From DATGPD01 sp041398565 (GTDB lineage Bacteria; Planctomycetota; UBA1135; UBA2386): DNA of 64,000 nt. Shown here piece by piece: positions 44,432 to 53,459 of this stretch. Location of the stretch: NCBI GenBank assembly GCA_041398565.1, contig JAWKUN010000003.1, forward strand, positions 868,001 through 932,000, in the 5' to 3' direction. Position 1 is the stretch's first letter, and each line of letters begins with the position of its first letter. The notes below the pieces were generated by a model. That model saw only the letters and a list, made by a program, of their open reading frames with translations, did not search any database and was not told the DNA's origin. Position numbers and translations under genes: made by a program.

Positions 44432-45796
44432 ATGAACGAGGCCATCAAGGTCTGCCTGATCAGCCTCGGCTGCGCGCGTAACTTGGTCGATTCCGAGGTG
44501 ATCCTCGGTCATGCCGTCGAGGAGGGCTTCGTCGTCACACGCGACCCGGAGGACGCCGACGTCGCCATCGTCAACACCTGCGGTTTCGTCGAGCACGCCA
44601 AGCAGGAGTCGATCGACACGATCCTCTCGGTGTGCCGACTGAAGGAGGACGGGCAGCTGAAGGGGGTCATCGCCGTGGGCTGTCTGACCCAGCGCTACGG
44701 CGACGAACTCGGCACGGAGATGCCCGAGGTCGACGCCGTGCTCGGCATTTCCGACTACAGCGGTGTGCCGGCCATCGTGCGGCAGATCGTCAATGGTTCG
44801 CGGCGGCGCTGGTCGGCGACGATCGACGGCGGCAAGCCGAAGTCGGCGCGGTCCGACACCAACCGAGTCCTGCTGACGCCGCGCAGCTTCGCCTACTTGC
44901 GCATCTCCGAAGGCTGCGACCACACCTGCACGTTCTGCGCCATTCCGGGCATGCGCGGCCGCAACCGCAGCAAGCCGATGGACGTCCTCGTCGAGGAGGC
45001 CCAGGGCCTCGCCGCGGCTGGCGTGAAGGAGATCGTGGTCGTGGCCGAGGACAGCACGGCGTACGGGCTCGATCTGTTCCGCAAGCGCAAGCTCGCCGAT
45101 CTCCTCGAACGGATCGGTGCGGTCGACGGCGTCGAGTGGATCCGCGTCATGTACGCGTATCCGCACACGGTCGATCGAGAGCTGACGCGGGTACTGCGCG
45201 AGCACCCCAAGCTCGTGCCCTACCTGGACATTCCGATCCAGCACATCAGCGGGGCCATGCTGCGCGCCATGAAGCGTGGCGTGTCCGCCGAGCAGGTCGC
45301 CGAGATCCTCTGGCGCCTGCGCGACGAGGTGCCGGGGATCGCGGTCCGCAGCACCTACATCGTCGGCTTCCCCGGCGAGACCGAGGCCGACTTCGACGCG
45401 CTGCTGGCATTCACCGAGAAGTACCGCTTCGAGCGTCTGGGGGTGTTCGTGTGGTCGCCGGAGGAGGGGACCCCGGCGTTCGACTTGCCCGACCGTGTCG
45501 ACCCGGACGTTGCCGAAGCGCGTCGCGCCCGGTTGATGGCGCTGCAGAAGGACATCCTCGACGCACACCATCGCGCGCTGGTCGGAACGACACGCCGAGT
45601 CCTGATCGACGGCCGCCTGGACGCAGCGTCGGTGGTCGGGAGAACCACGGCCGATGCGCCGGAGATCGATTGCCGCGTGGTGCTGCCGGCCGGGGGCCTC
45701 CAGGCCGGCGACATGGTGAACGCGCGCATCACGGCGCTGGACGACTACGACCTGCTCGGCGAGCTCGTCGCCGAAGGTGGGGGGGGCGAGGCGTGA
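44432..45796 (+). CDS. rimO: Ribosomal protein uS12 methylthiotransferase
   Basis: Radical-SAM enzyme that methylthiolates aspartate 88/89 of ribosomal protein S12 with two iron-sulfur clusters. N-terminal UPF0004 cysteines: SLGCARNLVDSE, NTCGFVEHAKQES and GCLTQRY. The SAM cluster motif is CDHTCTFCAIP (C-x3-C-x2-C), with PGMRGRNRSKP after it as in RimO rather than MiaB. A TRAM domain ends the 454-residue protein. GTGA overlap with pgsA. Confidence 0.95.
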   Translation: MNEAIKVCLISLGCARNLVDSEVILGHAVEEGFVVTRDPEDADVAIVNTCGFVEHAKQESIDTILSVCRLKEDGQLKGVIAVGCLTQRYGDELGTEMPEVDAVLGISDYSGVPAIVRQIVNGSRRRWSATIDGGKPKSARSDTNRVLLTPRSFAYLRISEGCDHTCTFCAIPGMRGRNRSKPMDVLVEEAQGLAAAGVKEIVVVAEDSTAYGLDLFRKRKLADLLERIGAVDGVEWIRVMYAYPHTVDRELTRVLREHPKLVPYLDIPIQHISGAMLRAMKRGVSAEQVAEILWRLRDEVPGIAVRSTYIVGFPGETEADFDALLAFTEKYRFERLGVFVWSPEEGTPAFDLPDRVDPDVAEARRARLMALQKDILDAHHRALVGTTRRVLIDGRLDAASVVGRTTADAPEIDCRVVLPAGGLQAGDMVNARITALDDYDLLGELVAEGGGGEA

Positions 45797-46356
45797 ACCT
45801 GCCGAACCTCATCACGATGGGGCGACTCGTGCTGACCACCGTCTGCTTCGTTCTGCTGGCTCTGGCACCGCGCTCGGCGCCGTCCACGAGTGCCTGGTGG
45901 GCTTTCGGCCTGTTCCTGCTCGCGGCGGTCACCGACTTCGTGGACGGCTGGTTGGCGCGTCGCTGGCAGCAGGTGACGCAGTTCGGGCGCATCGCCGATC
46001 CGTTCGCCGACAAGATCCTGGTGTGCGGCACCCTGATCATGCTGGTCGGGTTCCCGACCACCGCGACCATCCTGCCCGGCTGGGTCGTGGTCGTCGTCGT
46101 GGCGCGGGAGCTCCTGGTCACCACGCTGCGAGCGAGCGCCGAGGCCGCGGGCCATGCTTTCCCCGCGGATCGCCTCGGCAAGTGGAAGATGATCGCGCAG
46201 TGCGTGGCTGCCGCGGCGCTCCTGTCGGTGTTGGCTGGATCGCGCCTGTTCGAGACCACTGCCGTCGTGGCGGTCTGGCTGGCCCTGGTCCTGACCGTGC
46301 TGTCGGGCTTGCACTACGTGGTCAAGGCAACCCCGCTCCTGCGAGGTCGGACGTGA
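45793..46356 (+). CDS. pgsA: CDP-diacylglycerol-glycerol-3-phosphate 3-phosphatidyltransferase
   Basis: Makes phosphatidylglycerol phosphate in the inner membrane. The CDP-alcohol phosphotransferase signature DFVDGWLARRWQQVTQFGRI-ADPFADK fits D-G-x2-A-R-x8-G-x3-D-x3-D. It has 187 residues and several membrane helices. GTG at 45793 overlaps the rimO stop and its own stop overlaps pgpA as GTGA. The next gene performs the following step of the same pathway. Confidence 0.94.
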   Translation: MNLPNLITMGRLVLTTVCFVLLALAPRSAPSTSAWWAFGLFLLAAVTDFVDGWLARRWQQVTQFGRIADPFADKILVCGTLIMLVGFPTTATILPGWVVVVVVARELLVTTLRASAEAAGHAFPADRLGKWKMIAQCVAAAALLSVLAGSRLFETTAVVAVWLALVLTVLSGLHYVVKATPLLRGRT

Positions 46357-46856
46357 GCGTGCCCGACCGCGTTCGTTGGCTGCTGGCCACCGGCTGTGGC
46401 CTCGGCCTGGCGCCCGTCGCGTCGGGCACCTTCGGCACGCTCGGCGGGGTCGCCCTGGCTCTGCTGGCGCAGGTCTGGCTGCGCGGCGTGCCCTTGGGTG
46501 CCGCCCTGCTGGTGGCGGCCCTCGTCCTGCTGGCGGTGGGCTGTTCGTTCACCGACTGGACCGCGCGCATCCTGCGCGCCGACGACCCCAAGCCCTTCGT
46601 TCTCGATGAGATCGTCGGCTACCTGGTGGCGATCGCCATGTTCGCCCTGGTGCGCGGCGATCCGTCACCGACTGCGCACGTGGCCTGCTTCCTGGTCTTC
46701 CGCGTGTTCGACGTGCTCAAGGTCTGGCCGGCCAACCGCCTCGAATACGTCCCAGGCGCGCCCGGGATCATGCTCGACGACGTCGCCGCGGGCGTGTACA
46801 GCGGGCTGGTCCTCCTCGCCTTGCCCTGGCTGGGCCTGACCATGACCAACCCCTGA
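46353..46856 (+). CDS. pgpA: Phosphatidylglycerophosphatase A
   Basis: Dephosphorylates phosphatidylglycerol phosphate to phosphatidylglycerol, directly after PgsA. Family motifs: SGTFGTLGG, DDPKPFVLDEIVGYL with the metal-binding acidic residues, FRVFDVLKVWPANRLE and PGIMLDDVAAGVYSG. Length is 167 residues, with membrane helices. GTG at 46353 overlaps the pgsA stop. Confidence 0.93.
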   Translation: MSVPDRVRWLLATGCGLGLAPVASGTFGTLGGVALALLAQVWLRGVPLGAALLVAALVLLAVGCSFTDWTARILRADDPKPFVLDEIVGYLVAIAMFALVRGDPSPTAHVACFLVFRVFDVLKVWPANRLEYVPGAPGIMLDDVAAGVYSGLVLLALPWLGLTMTNP

Positions 46857-46858
46857 CG

Positions 46859-47971
46859 ATGGCGCGCGCGAGCTCACGGCGCGGCAAGCTGGCTCTGCGC
46901 CTCGGCCTCATCGCCGGTCTGGCCACCCTGCTGGCCAGCATGGCGCTGATGCTGGTCTTGGTGCAGACCCTGGGTGGGGCGGTCGATCGCCCGGCCGAGC
47001 GGGAGCTCCTGTCGCGGGCCTGGATCCTCGGACCGATCGTGTCGGCCATCGCCGCGATCGTGGTGGGAGGCGTCGGCTTCGCCATGGGCAGTGGCATCGC
47101 CTCGCGCCTGACCGACCTGGGCCTGGCGGTCAACAAGCTCGGGCGCGCCGCGACCGTGGTGCGGGTGCGCTCGTCCGGGGACGACGAGGTCACGTCGCTC
47201 GGAACTTCGATCCAACACCTGGCCAACGACCTCTCGGCGATGTTCGGCGAGCAGGAACAGGCGGGGACGTTGCAGGCCGGCTTCGACCCACAGGTGCGCG
47301 CGCTGCGCGACCGCGCGCTGCCGACCGACGGACTGGCCGCCTTCGACGGCTTCGAGGTCGATGCGGCCCTCGCCAACGGCAGCCGCGGCGGACTCGACTA
47401 CTTCGGCAGCTCCGACAAGAGTGCTGCTGGAGTCCTCTACCTGGTGAGCGCCGAAGGCACCGGCGCCCTGTCGATCTACGCTTGCCGCCTCGCGCGCGAC
47501 GAACTGCAGCGGGCACTCGACACGGGCGCCAGTGCTCGCAAGGCGTTGGCGCACACCAACCGCGTGCTGCACCGTGTGCTGCCGCCGACCGTGTGCGCCA
47601 AGGCGTCGCTGCTGGAACTGGCCGACGACGAGATCAAGCTGTACCAGGCCGGCGTCCGCACTCCGGCGCTGCTGTGCACGGCCGGCACCGTCGAAGACGT
47701 GGTTGCCGACGGCTTGGCCCTCGGGCTCGACGAGGGACCGGTCTTCGAGAAGCAGCTGCGCTCGACACGAATCCCGCTGGCGCAGGGCGTCCGCGTGGTG
47801 ATCGTGAACGACGCTGGCGGGCGGCACGAAGACCTGCGTGCCCTGGTGCGCGAGCACTCACCCAAGAACACGGCGGCGTTCATGAACATGGTGCTCGGTG
47901 CGCTCGAGGACGCTGCCGGCGCCGAGGGCCTGCGCGAGGAGATCGCGTTGGTCACTGCCAAGCGCTGGTGA
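46859..47971 (+). CDS. HAMP-containing membrane protein with degenerate SpoIIE/PPM-like domain
   Basis: Protein of 370 residues starting two bases after pgpA. Two N-terminal membrane helices (~12-35 and ~55-78: LGPIVSAIAAIVVGGVGFAM) enclose a short outer loop. A HAMP-like stretch follows (SRLTDLGLAVNKLGRAATVVRVRSSGDDEVTSLGTSIQHL). Residues ~150-370 have the layout of a SpoIIE/PP2C-like phosphatase, with KALAHTNRVLHRVLPP, CAKASLLEL and VEDVVADGLALGLDEG, but the metal sites are missing: G-G-D is GLD and D-x-S-G-H-G is SAEGTG. It may be a pseudophosphatase sensor. Known relatives regulate anti-sigma-factor antagonists. Role unknown. Confidence 0.6.
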   Translation: MARASSRRGKLALRLGLIAGLATLLASMALMLVLVQTLGGAVDRPAERELLSRAWILGPIVSAIAAIVVGGVGFAMGSGIASRLTDLGLAVNKLGRAATVVRVRSSGDDEVTSLGTSIQHLANDLSAMFGEQEQAGTLQAGFDPQVRALRDRALPTDGLAAFDGFEVDAALANGSRGGLDYFGSSDKSAAGVLYLVSAEGTGALSIYACRLARDELQRALDTGASARKALAHTNRVLHRVLPPTVCAKASLLELADDEIKLYQAGVRTPALLCTAGTVEDVVADGLALGLDEGPVFEKQLRSTRIPLAQGVRVVIVNDAGGRHEDLRALVREHSPKNTAAFMNMVLGALEDAAGAEGLREEIALVTAKRW

Positions 47972-47977
47972 CGAGAC

Positions 47978-48262
47978 ATGGCCGATCGCGAACCGTTCCA
48001 GAAGGTGATCGAGGCGATCTACTACGATCGCGACGCCGCGCGCGGCGTCGACGGCACGCTCCTGTGGTTCGTCGAGGAGGTGGGCGAGCTGGTCCGTGCC
48101 ATCCGCCGCAAGGAGCGCGTCAACCTCGAAGAGGAGTTCGCCGACGTGTATGCGTGGCTGGTCACGCTTGCATCGCTCCACGACCTCGACCTCGAAGCCG
48201 TGGCACGTCGCAAGTATGCGGACGGCTGCCCGCGCTGCCGCGCGACTCCCTGCGCTTGCTGA
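47978..48262 (+). CDS. MazG-like nucleotide pyrophosphohydrolase
   Basis: Small all-alpha NTP pyrophosphohydrolase (94 residues) of the MazG type. The motif WFVEEVGELVRAIRRK gives E-E-x2-E, and LEEEFADVYAWL gives E-x2-D, together forming the magnesium site. A C-terminal cysteine cluster, CPRCRATPCAC, is not part of the usual fold and may bind zinc. It lies seven bases after the HAMP gene, so is likely in the same transcript. Substrate unknown. Confidence 0.83.
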   Translation: MADREPFQKVIEAIYYDRDAARGVDGTLLWFVEEVGELVRAIRRKERVNLEEEFADVYAWLVTLASLHDLDLEAVARRKYADGCPRCRATPCAC

Positions 48263-48316
48263 GGAGCGCTCCTGCGCCCACCAAGCCCGCGTCCTGCGCT
48301 CGCGCAGAGGCGGCGG

Positions 48317-49573
48317 TCAGATCCCGAAGGCGGCGAGCAACTGCGCGCGGCGCCGCGATCCGACCTTCTCCCAGGTGTAGTCGTCGGCGCGGGCGCGGGC
48401 CGCGGCGCCCAGTCGGGTCCCGAGGTCGACGTCGCGAGCCAGGCGCCGCAGTCCGTCGACCCAGGCGTCGCGGTCGTAGGGCTGGCGCACCAGACCCTCG
48501 CGATCGTCCCGTACGATCTCGCCCCCGCCCATCGGCGTGGTGAGGATGGCCAGGCCGTGTGCCATGGCTTCGTACACGACCAGCGGCGAGCCCTCCTCCA
48601 GAGTGGGGAACACGAACGCGTCGGCTTGTGCCAGGGCCGTGTTGACGTCGGAGACGTGTCCGAGCACGCGCACGTCGGCACGCTGCAGATGGTCGCGGCA
48701 GAGGGTCGCGATGTCGTCGTCGACCCGTCCTGCCAGCACCAGCTGGCCGCCGGGGATGTCGGCCGCGACCCATGCGTCGAGAAGCAGATGTGCGCCCTTG
48801 CGCACGCACACCGAGCCGACGAAGACGGCAGTGAAGCCCTGGCCGCGCTCGCGCGGCTGCGGCAGTGGCCGAATGCGCTGCGGCGACCACCCGTAGCTGG
48901 AGCGCAGGATCTTCGCCTCGGGGACGCCTGCCGCGCGCAGCGAGTCGGCGACGTGTGGGCTCGGCGCGAACACGAAGCGCGCGCGCGCCAGCTTGCGATC
49001 CTCGACCGCCAGCTCACGGGCGGCCCGCTGCGGGTCGGAGGCGGGCGGAGGCAGGCCGGCCCGTCGACGCGCTTCTGCCAGGATCGCTCCAGCCGTGCGG
49101 CGGTGCGTGTTGATGCGTTCCAGCACCAGGGGCAAGGAGGCGCGTTCGACCAGGTCGAAGAACGGCATCGGTACCCCGGCCCAGAGGTAGGCGGCGTCGG
49201 CCTCGGCCAAGGCTGCACGGAAGACCCGACGGGCGAACAGGCGCGACAGGCTCTCGGACTTGTCCAGGCGGTAGACGGTGCGCCGCAGCAGTTCGGGCAC
49301 GGAGTCTCGGGTGCACGGCCGGCGCGCCGCGGGGTCGGAGGCCGGCACGACCAGCCGCACCGGCAGGCTCTCGTGGTGCATGCGGTCGCACAACGACAGG
49401 CAGATGTGGCTGCCCCACGCGTCGCTGTTGTAGTTGGGGTAGAAGGCCGCGAGCCGCAGCGGGGCGGTCTCCGGCCCGCGCAGGTCGACCACCGGCTTGG
49501 TGTTGACGTGGTAGCGTCGATGCGACGGGACCTCCGACACGCCGACGCGGACGCGCGCGGCGTGGGCGACCAT
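48317..49573 (-). CDS. Glycosyltransferase family 4
   Basis: GT-B-fold transferase of 418 residues. The C-terminal Rossmann domain reads FTAVFVGSVCVRKGAHLLLDAW, VRVLGHVSDVNTALAQADAFVFPTLEEGSPLVVYEAMAHG and PMGGGEIV, with E-x7-E as FPTLEEGSPLVVYEAMA. The N-terminal domain (LAAFYPNYNSDAWGSHICLSL) binds the acceptor. ATG at 49573 is used; the frame remains open ~330 bp upstream but with arginine-rich composition. Probably adds a sugar to an envelope glycan. Convergent with the mazG-like gene. Confidence 0.83.
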   Translation of the reverse strand: MVAHAARVRVGVSEVPSHRRYHVNTKPVVDLRGPETAPLRLAAFYPNYNSDAWGSHICLSLCDRMHHESLPVRLVVPASDPAARRPCTRDSVPELLRRTVYRLDKSESLSRLFARRVFRAALAEADAAYLWAGVPMPFFDLVERASLPLVLERINTHRRTAGAILAEARRRAGLPPPASDPQRAARELAVEDRKLARARFVFAPSPHVADSLRAAGVPEAKILRSSYGWSPQRIRPLPQPRERGQGFTAVFVGSVCVRKGAHLLLDAWVAADIPGGQLVLAGRVDDDIATLCRDHLQRADVRVLGHVSDVNTALAQADAFVFPTLEEGSPLVVYEAMAHGLAILTTPMGGGEIVRDDREGLVRQPYDRDAWVDGLRRLARDVDLGTRLGAAARARADDYTWEKVGSRRRAQLLAAFGI

Positions 49574-50053
49574 TGGGCTGTGCGCTGACGGCTCGGACAC
49601 GACGCGCGAGGTGAGGTGACGCGCACCGAGGAGGCGAAGACTCGTCCTCCAAGCGGCTCGGGGACTACGCCTACGCGATCTCCCTGAAGTTCGGCTCCGG
49701 AATCCGTGAATCGTGCGGCTGGGAATCACATCCGACTGTGCCGGATCGGCTCGAACGCCGCCTCGACTGCTCGTCTCGCGCACGAACCGTGGCCGGGAAG
49801 GTCCCTTCCTGTCGGGCCGTCGTCTCCGTGGGTGTCCGCGCCCTTGCGCCCGGCGGAGTGACTGGCGCGGGGCGATGTGCACGATTGGTACAGCCCGACT
49901 CACCCGCGGGCCGACCGATGGCCGTTAGATGGGGTGGCTCCGGACCCGTGCGACGCGGCGGCAGTGCCTTGGCATTGCAGCACGCCGCTGGTCGAGCGCG
50001 TGCGCGATCGACCAGTCCTGCGGTTCCGGATCCGGGCCGACCCAGTGAGTTTC
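49574..50053. other. Divergent intergenic region, nothing recognised
   Basis: This gap of 480 bp lies between the GT4 gene (minus) and the cytochrome operon (plus). Arginine-rich frames pass through it, but no start, fold or conserved motif supports a gene. I saw no strong hairpin, repeat or good promoter pair. Confidence 0.5.
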
Positions 50054-52126
50054 ATGCGACCGACCTTCGTCCTCCCCGCCGTTCTCTCCGGCTTGCTGGC
50101 GGCACAAGCGCCGCCGCCGGCGACGACCACGACCGTGAATGCCGCCGCCGCCGCCCGCGGCATCGACCAGCTGGTGGCGCGCGACCTCGCTGCGCGCGGC
50201 GAGCGCCCGCGTCCGATCGTCGACGACGCGACCTTCGTGCGGCGTGCCTACCTCGCCATCATCGGCCGCATCCCCAGCGTCGCCGAGCTGTCGGGAGCCT
50301 TGACCGGTGGAGGCGACCGTCGTGCCGCGCTCATCGACCGGCTGGTCGGCACGCCGGGTCACCAGAGTCACCTCTTCAATTGGTTCGCCGACCTGCTGCG
50401 TGCCAAGACGCGCCTCAACCGACAGGTTTCGGGCGAACCGTACCTGCACTGGATCAAGGCCTCGCTGGCTGCCAACACGCATTACGACGTCATGGTGCAC
50501 GAGCTGCTGGCGGCGGAGGGGCCGGCCTACGCGCGCGGCAACGGCGCCACCGGCTACCACCTGCGCGACCTGGCGATGCCGGAGGACGACGTCGCCAACA
50601 CCATGCGCTTGTTCCTCGGCACGCGCATCGAGTGTGCTCAGTGCCACAACCACCCCTTCGACAAGTGGAAGCAGAAGGAGTTCTACGAGCTGGTGGCGTT
50701 CAACGGCGGCATGCAGTACCGCAGCGGCCCCGACGCCGCGAAGACGATGCAGGGGCTGCGTGACACGGCGCGCAAGATGGTGGCCGAGCACGGCCAGAAG
50801 GCGCAGCAGGCGATCCGCCAGATCGTGCAGGTCGCCACGGTAGGCATCAGCGGCAGCGGCACCGGCTACACCCGTCTGCCGAGCAACTACCAGTACGCAG
50901 ATGCGCGCGGCAACGAGGCGGTCGCGGCCCGCGTGCCGTTCGGCAACCAGGTGGTCCTCGATCTGCCGGCGCCGCGCCCCGGCGCGCGTCAGCCACGCCG
51001 ACAGCCGCGCCGCGCCGGACCGGCGCCGGTGGGGGTGCCGGCCGACACGCGCAGTGCCTTCGCCGACTGGGTGACGAGCGACGAGAACGAGCGCTTCGCG
51101 TCGGTGATCGCCAACCGCTACTGGCAGCGCACCTTCGGTCGCGCGCTCATCGAGCCGCTCGACGACCTGCGCGACGACACGCAGGCCAGCAACCCGGAGC
51201 TGATGCGCTACTTGAGCGACCTCCTGGTGCGGCTCGACTACGACCTGCGCGCCTTCGAGCGGGTTCTCCTGCACACCGAGCTGTTCCAGCGCGAGGTGGT
51301 GGAGGGCGACGGTGGCGAGGTGGCGAGTTTCGCCGGGCCCTACCTGCGGCGCATGTCCGCCGAGCAAGTGTGGGACTCGCTCCTCACCCTGGTGCTGCCC
51401 GACGTCGATGCCACGCTGCGCCCCGCCGGCGCGCGGGCCGAAGAGGTGTATGCGCGCTACGAGCACGTGGCTTCGGCCACGCCCGACGAGCTCGCTCGCG
51501 ACATCGAGGTCGGCATGCTGCGGCAGACCGACCCGCAGAAGTTCCGGGCCATGATGCGCGAGCGGCAGGCCGCGGCGATGGCGCAGCGGGACGGCGAACG
51601 CGACGAACGCATCAAGCAGGCGCGGCCCATGTTCCGCCAGCTCGCCCTGGCGAGGCGGCGCGGCGACGCCGAGACCGTGGCCAAACTCGAGGCGCAGCTG
51701 CGCCAGCTCGGCGTGCCGCTGCCGGGCGAGCGGACGCGTCGTGACCCCGGCAATCAAGCTCTCTTGCGCGCCTCCGACCTCCCGTCGCCAGCGCCGTCCG
51801 CGCACCTGCTGCGCGAGTTCGGCCAATCCGACCGTGAGACCATCGAAGCCGGCTTCACCGAGGCCAGTGTTCCGCAAGTGCTGACCTTGCTGAACGGCTT
51901 CATCGACCAGCGCCTGCTCGACAACCGGAACGCGACCCTGCGGCGTCTGATCGACGGCGAGAAGTCGGCGTCCAAGAAGGTCGAGGTCTCGTTCCTCGCC
52001 GTGCTGGGTCGCAGGCCGACTGCCGCCGAGCTGGCGACGTGGAGTCGCGGCAAGGATCTCGACGCGACCGTGCGTGACCTCGTGTGGGTCCTGATCAACA
52101 GCCACGAATTCCGGACCCTGCGCTGA
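50054..52126 (+). CDS. Planctomycete DUF1549/DUF1553 cytochrome-like protein
   Basis: Exported protein of 690 residues (signal MRPTFVLPAVLSGLLAAQ). The N-terminal DUF1549 part shows DDATFVRRAYLAIIGRIPSVAE, RAALIDRLVGTPGH, then MRLFLGTRIECAQCHNHPFDKWKQKEFY, where a CXXCH motif may hold a haem. The C-terminal DUF1553 part has FASVIANRYWQRTFGRALIEPLDDL, LLHTELFQRE and EVSFLAVLGRRPTAAEL, ending VLINSHEFRTLR. A proline/arginine-rich linker separates the two. These proteins are abundant and almost restricted to Planctomycetota and relatives, probably in polysaccharide or carbon metabolism at the cell surface. It leads an operon with a DUF1501 protein. Confidence 0.92.
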   Translation: MRPTFVLPAVLSGLLAAQAPPPATTTTVNAAAAARGIDQLVARDLAARGERPRPIVDDATFVRRAYLAIIGRIPSVAELSGALTGGGDRRAALIDRLVGTPGHQSHLFNWFADLLRAKTRLNRQVSGEPYLHWIKASLAANTHYDVMVHELLAAEGPAYARGNGATGYHLRDLAMPEDDVANTMRLFLGTRIECAQCHNHPFDKWKQKEFYELVAFNGGMQYRSGPDAAKTMQGLRDTARKMVAEHGQKAQQAIRQIVQVATVGISGSGTGYTRLPSNYQYADARGNEAVAARVPFGNQVVLDLPAPRPGARQPRRQPRRAGPAPVGVPADTRSAFADWVTSDENERFASVIANRYWQRTFGRALIEPLDDLRDDTQASNPELMRYLSDLLVRLDYDLRAFERVLLHTELFQREVVEGDGGEVASFAGPYLRRMSAEQVWDSLLTLVLPDVDATLRPAGARAEEVYARYEHVASATPDELARDIEVGMLRQTDPQKFRAMMRERQAAAMAQRDGERDERIKQARPMFRQLALARRRGDAETVAKLEAQLRQLGVPLPGERTRRDPGNQALLRASDLPSPAPSAHLLREFGQSDRETIEAGFTEASVPQVLTLLNGFIDQRLLDNRNATLRRLIDGEKSASKKVEVSFLAVLGRRPTAAELATWSRGKDLDATVRDLVWVLINSHEFRTLR

Positions 52127-52139
52127 CGGAGCTGCAGAC

Positions 52140-53459
52140 ATGCATCGATACGACCTCTTCGCGAATGCCGACCCGCTGACGCGCCGCGGCTTCTTGGCCG
52201 GAACCGCCCGCCGCCTGCTCGGCGTTGCGGCCGTCCCTTCGTTGTCGCGCCTGGCAGCGGCGGCGAGTGCCCAGGATCCCGGCGACGGGCCGATCGCCTT
52301 GCTGCCGGCCACCGCGCGCAACGTGATCTACCTGTTCATGCGCGGCGGCATGTCGCACCTCGACACCTTCGATCCCAAGCCGGGGGCCAAGACGCAGGGA
52401 CCGGTGGAGGCGATCGCGACGGCGGCCGACGGCGTGCAGCTGAGCCAGCACTTCCCGCTGCTGGCGCGGCAGATGCACCGCGCCGCGGTGGTGTGCTCGA
52501 TGCAATCGACGCAGGGCGCGCACCAGCAGGCGCAGTACCTGATGCGCACCAGCTACTCGCTGCGCGGCACGATCCAGCACCCGAGCCTCGGCGCTTGGGT
52601 CAACCGTCTCGCCGGGCGCATCAACTCCACGCTGCCCGGCCACGTGCTCGTCGGAGGTGGCAACGACATGCCGACGGCCGGCTTCTTCCCGCCGCAGTTC
52701 CTGCCGTTGCCGGTGGGCGACGCCGAGACCGGACTGAAGAACAGCCAGCGTGCGCCCGGCGTCGACGAGCAGACGTTCGGGCGCCGGCTCGAGCGGCTGC
52801 AGGCGATGAACGATGCCTTCGAGCAGCGCTACGGCCAGCGCAGGGTGAAGGCCTACGCCGAGGTGTACCGCGATGCGGTACGCTTGATGAACTCCGCCGA
52901 TCTCGTGGCGTTCGACCTCGGCCTCGAAACCGGAGACATGCGCGCTGCGTACGGCGACGACGACTTCGGGCAGGGGTGCTTGCTGGCCCGCCGGTTGGTC
53001 GAGCACGGTGTGCGCTACGTGGAGGTGGTGAGCAACGGTTGGGACACGCACAACCAGAACTTCGACACCCTGAGCGAGAAGTGCCCGCCCGTCGACCGCG
53101 CACTGGCGGCGCTGCTGGCCGACCTCGACGCGCGCGGACTGCTGGCCGAGACGTTGGTGGTGGTGGCGACCGAGTTCGGGCGCAGCCCCGACATCACCAA
53201 GGACAACAACGGGCGCAACCACTACCCGAAGGCTTTCTCGGCGCTGCTCGCCGGCGGCGGTGTTCGCGGCGGCGTGCGCTACGGCCAGACCGACGCGGAA
53301 GGGCGCGAGGTGGTGGACAGCCCGGTGTCCGTACCCGACCTCAACGCGACGATCGCCTACGCGCTGGGGCTGCCGCTGGATCACAAGCTGCACTCGCCCT
53401 CGGGACGACCGTTCACGGTCGCCGACAAGGGCAGGCCGGTGCTGGGGTTGTTCGCGTGA
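52140..53459 (+). CDS. DUF1501 protein, Tat-exported
   Basis: Protein of 439 residues with a twin-arginine signal, TRRGFLAGTARRLLGVAA. It has the DUF1501 core: NVIYLFMRGGMSHLDTFDPKPG, HQQAQYLMRTSY, DMPTAGFFPPQFLPLP, WDTHNQNFD and VVVATEFGRSPD. The fold is related to sulfatase/alkaline phosphatase enzymes. It is 13 bp downstream of the DUF1549 gene, the invariant arrangement in planctomycetes, so both work in the same process at the membrane or periplasm-like space. Overlaps the cytochrome gene by GTGA. Confidence 0.93.
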   Translation: MHRYDLFANADPLTRRGFLAGTARRLLGVAAVPSLSRLAAAASAQDPGDGPIALLPATARNVIYLFMRGGMSHLDTFDPKPGAKTQGPVEAIATAADGVQLSQHFPLLARQMHRAAVVCSMQSTQGAHQQAQYLMRTSYSLRGTIQHPSLGAWVNRLAGRINSTLPGHVLVGGGNDMPTAGFFPPQFLPLPVGDAETGLKNSQRAPGVDEQTFGRRLERLQAMNDAFEQRYGQRRVKAYAEVYRDAVRLMNSADLVAFDLGLETGDMRAAYGDDDFGQGCLLARRLVEHGVRYVEVVSNGWDTHNQNFDTLSEKCPPVDRALAALLADLDARGLLAETLVVVATEFGRSPDITKDNNGRNHYPKAFSALLAGGGVRGGVRYGQTDAEGREVVDSPVSVPDLNATIAYALGLPLDHKLHSPSGRPFTVADKGRPVLGLFA

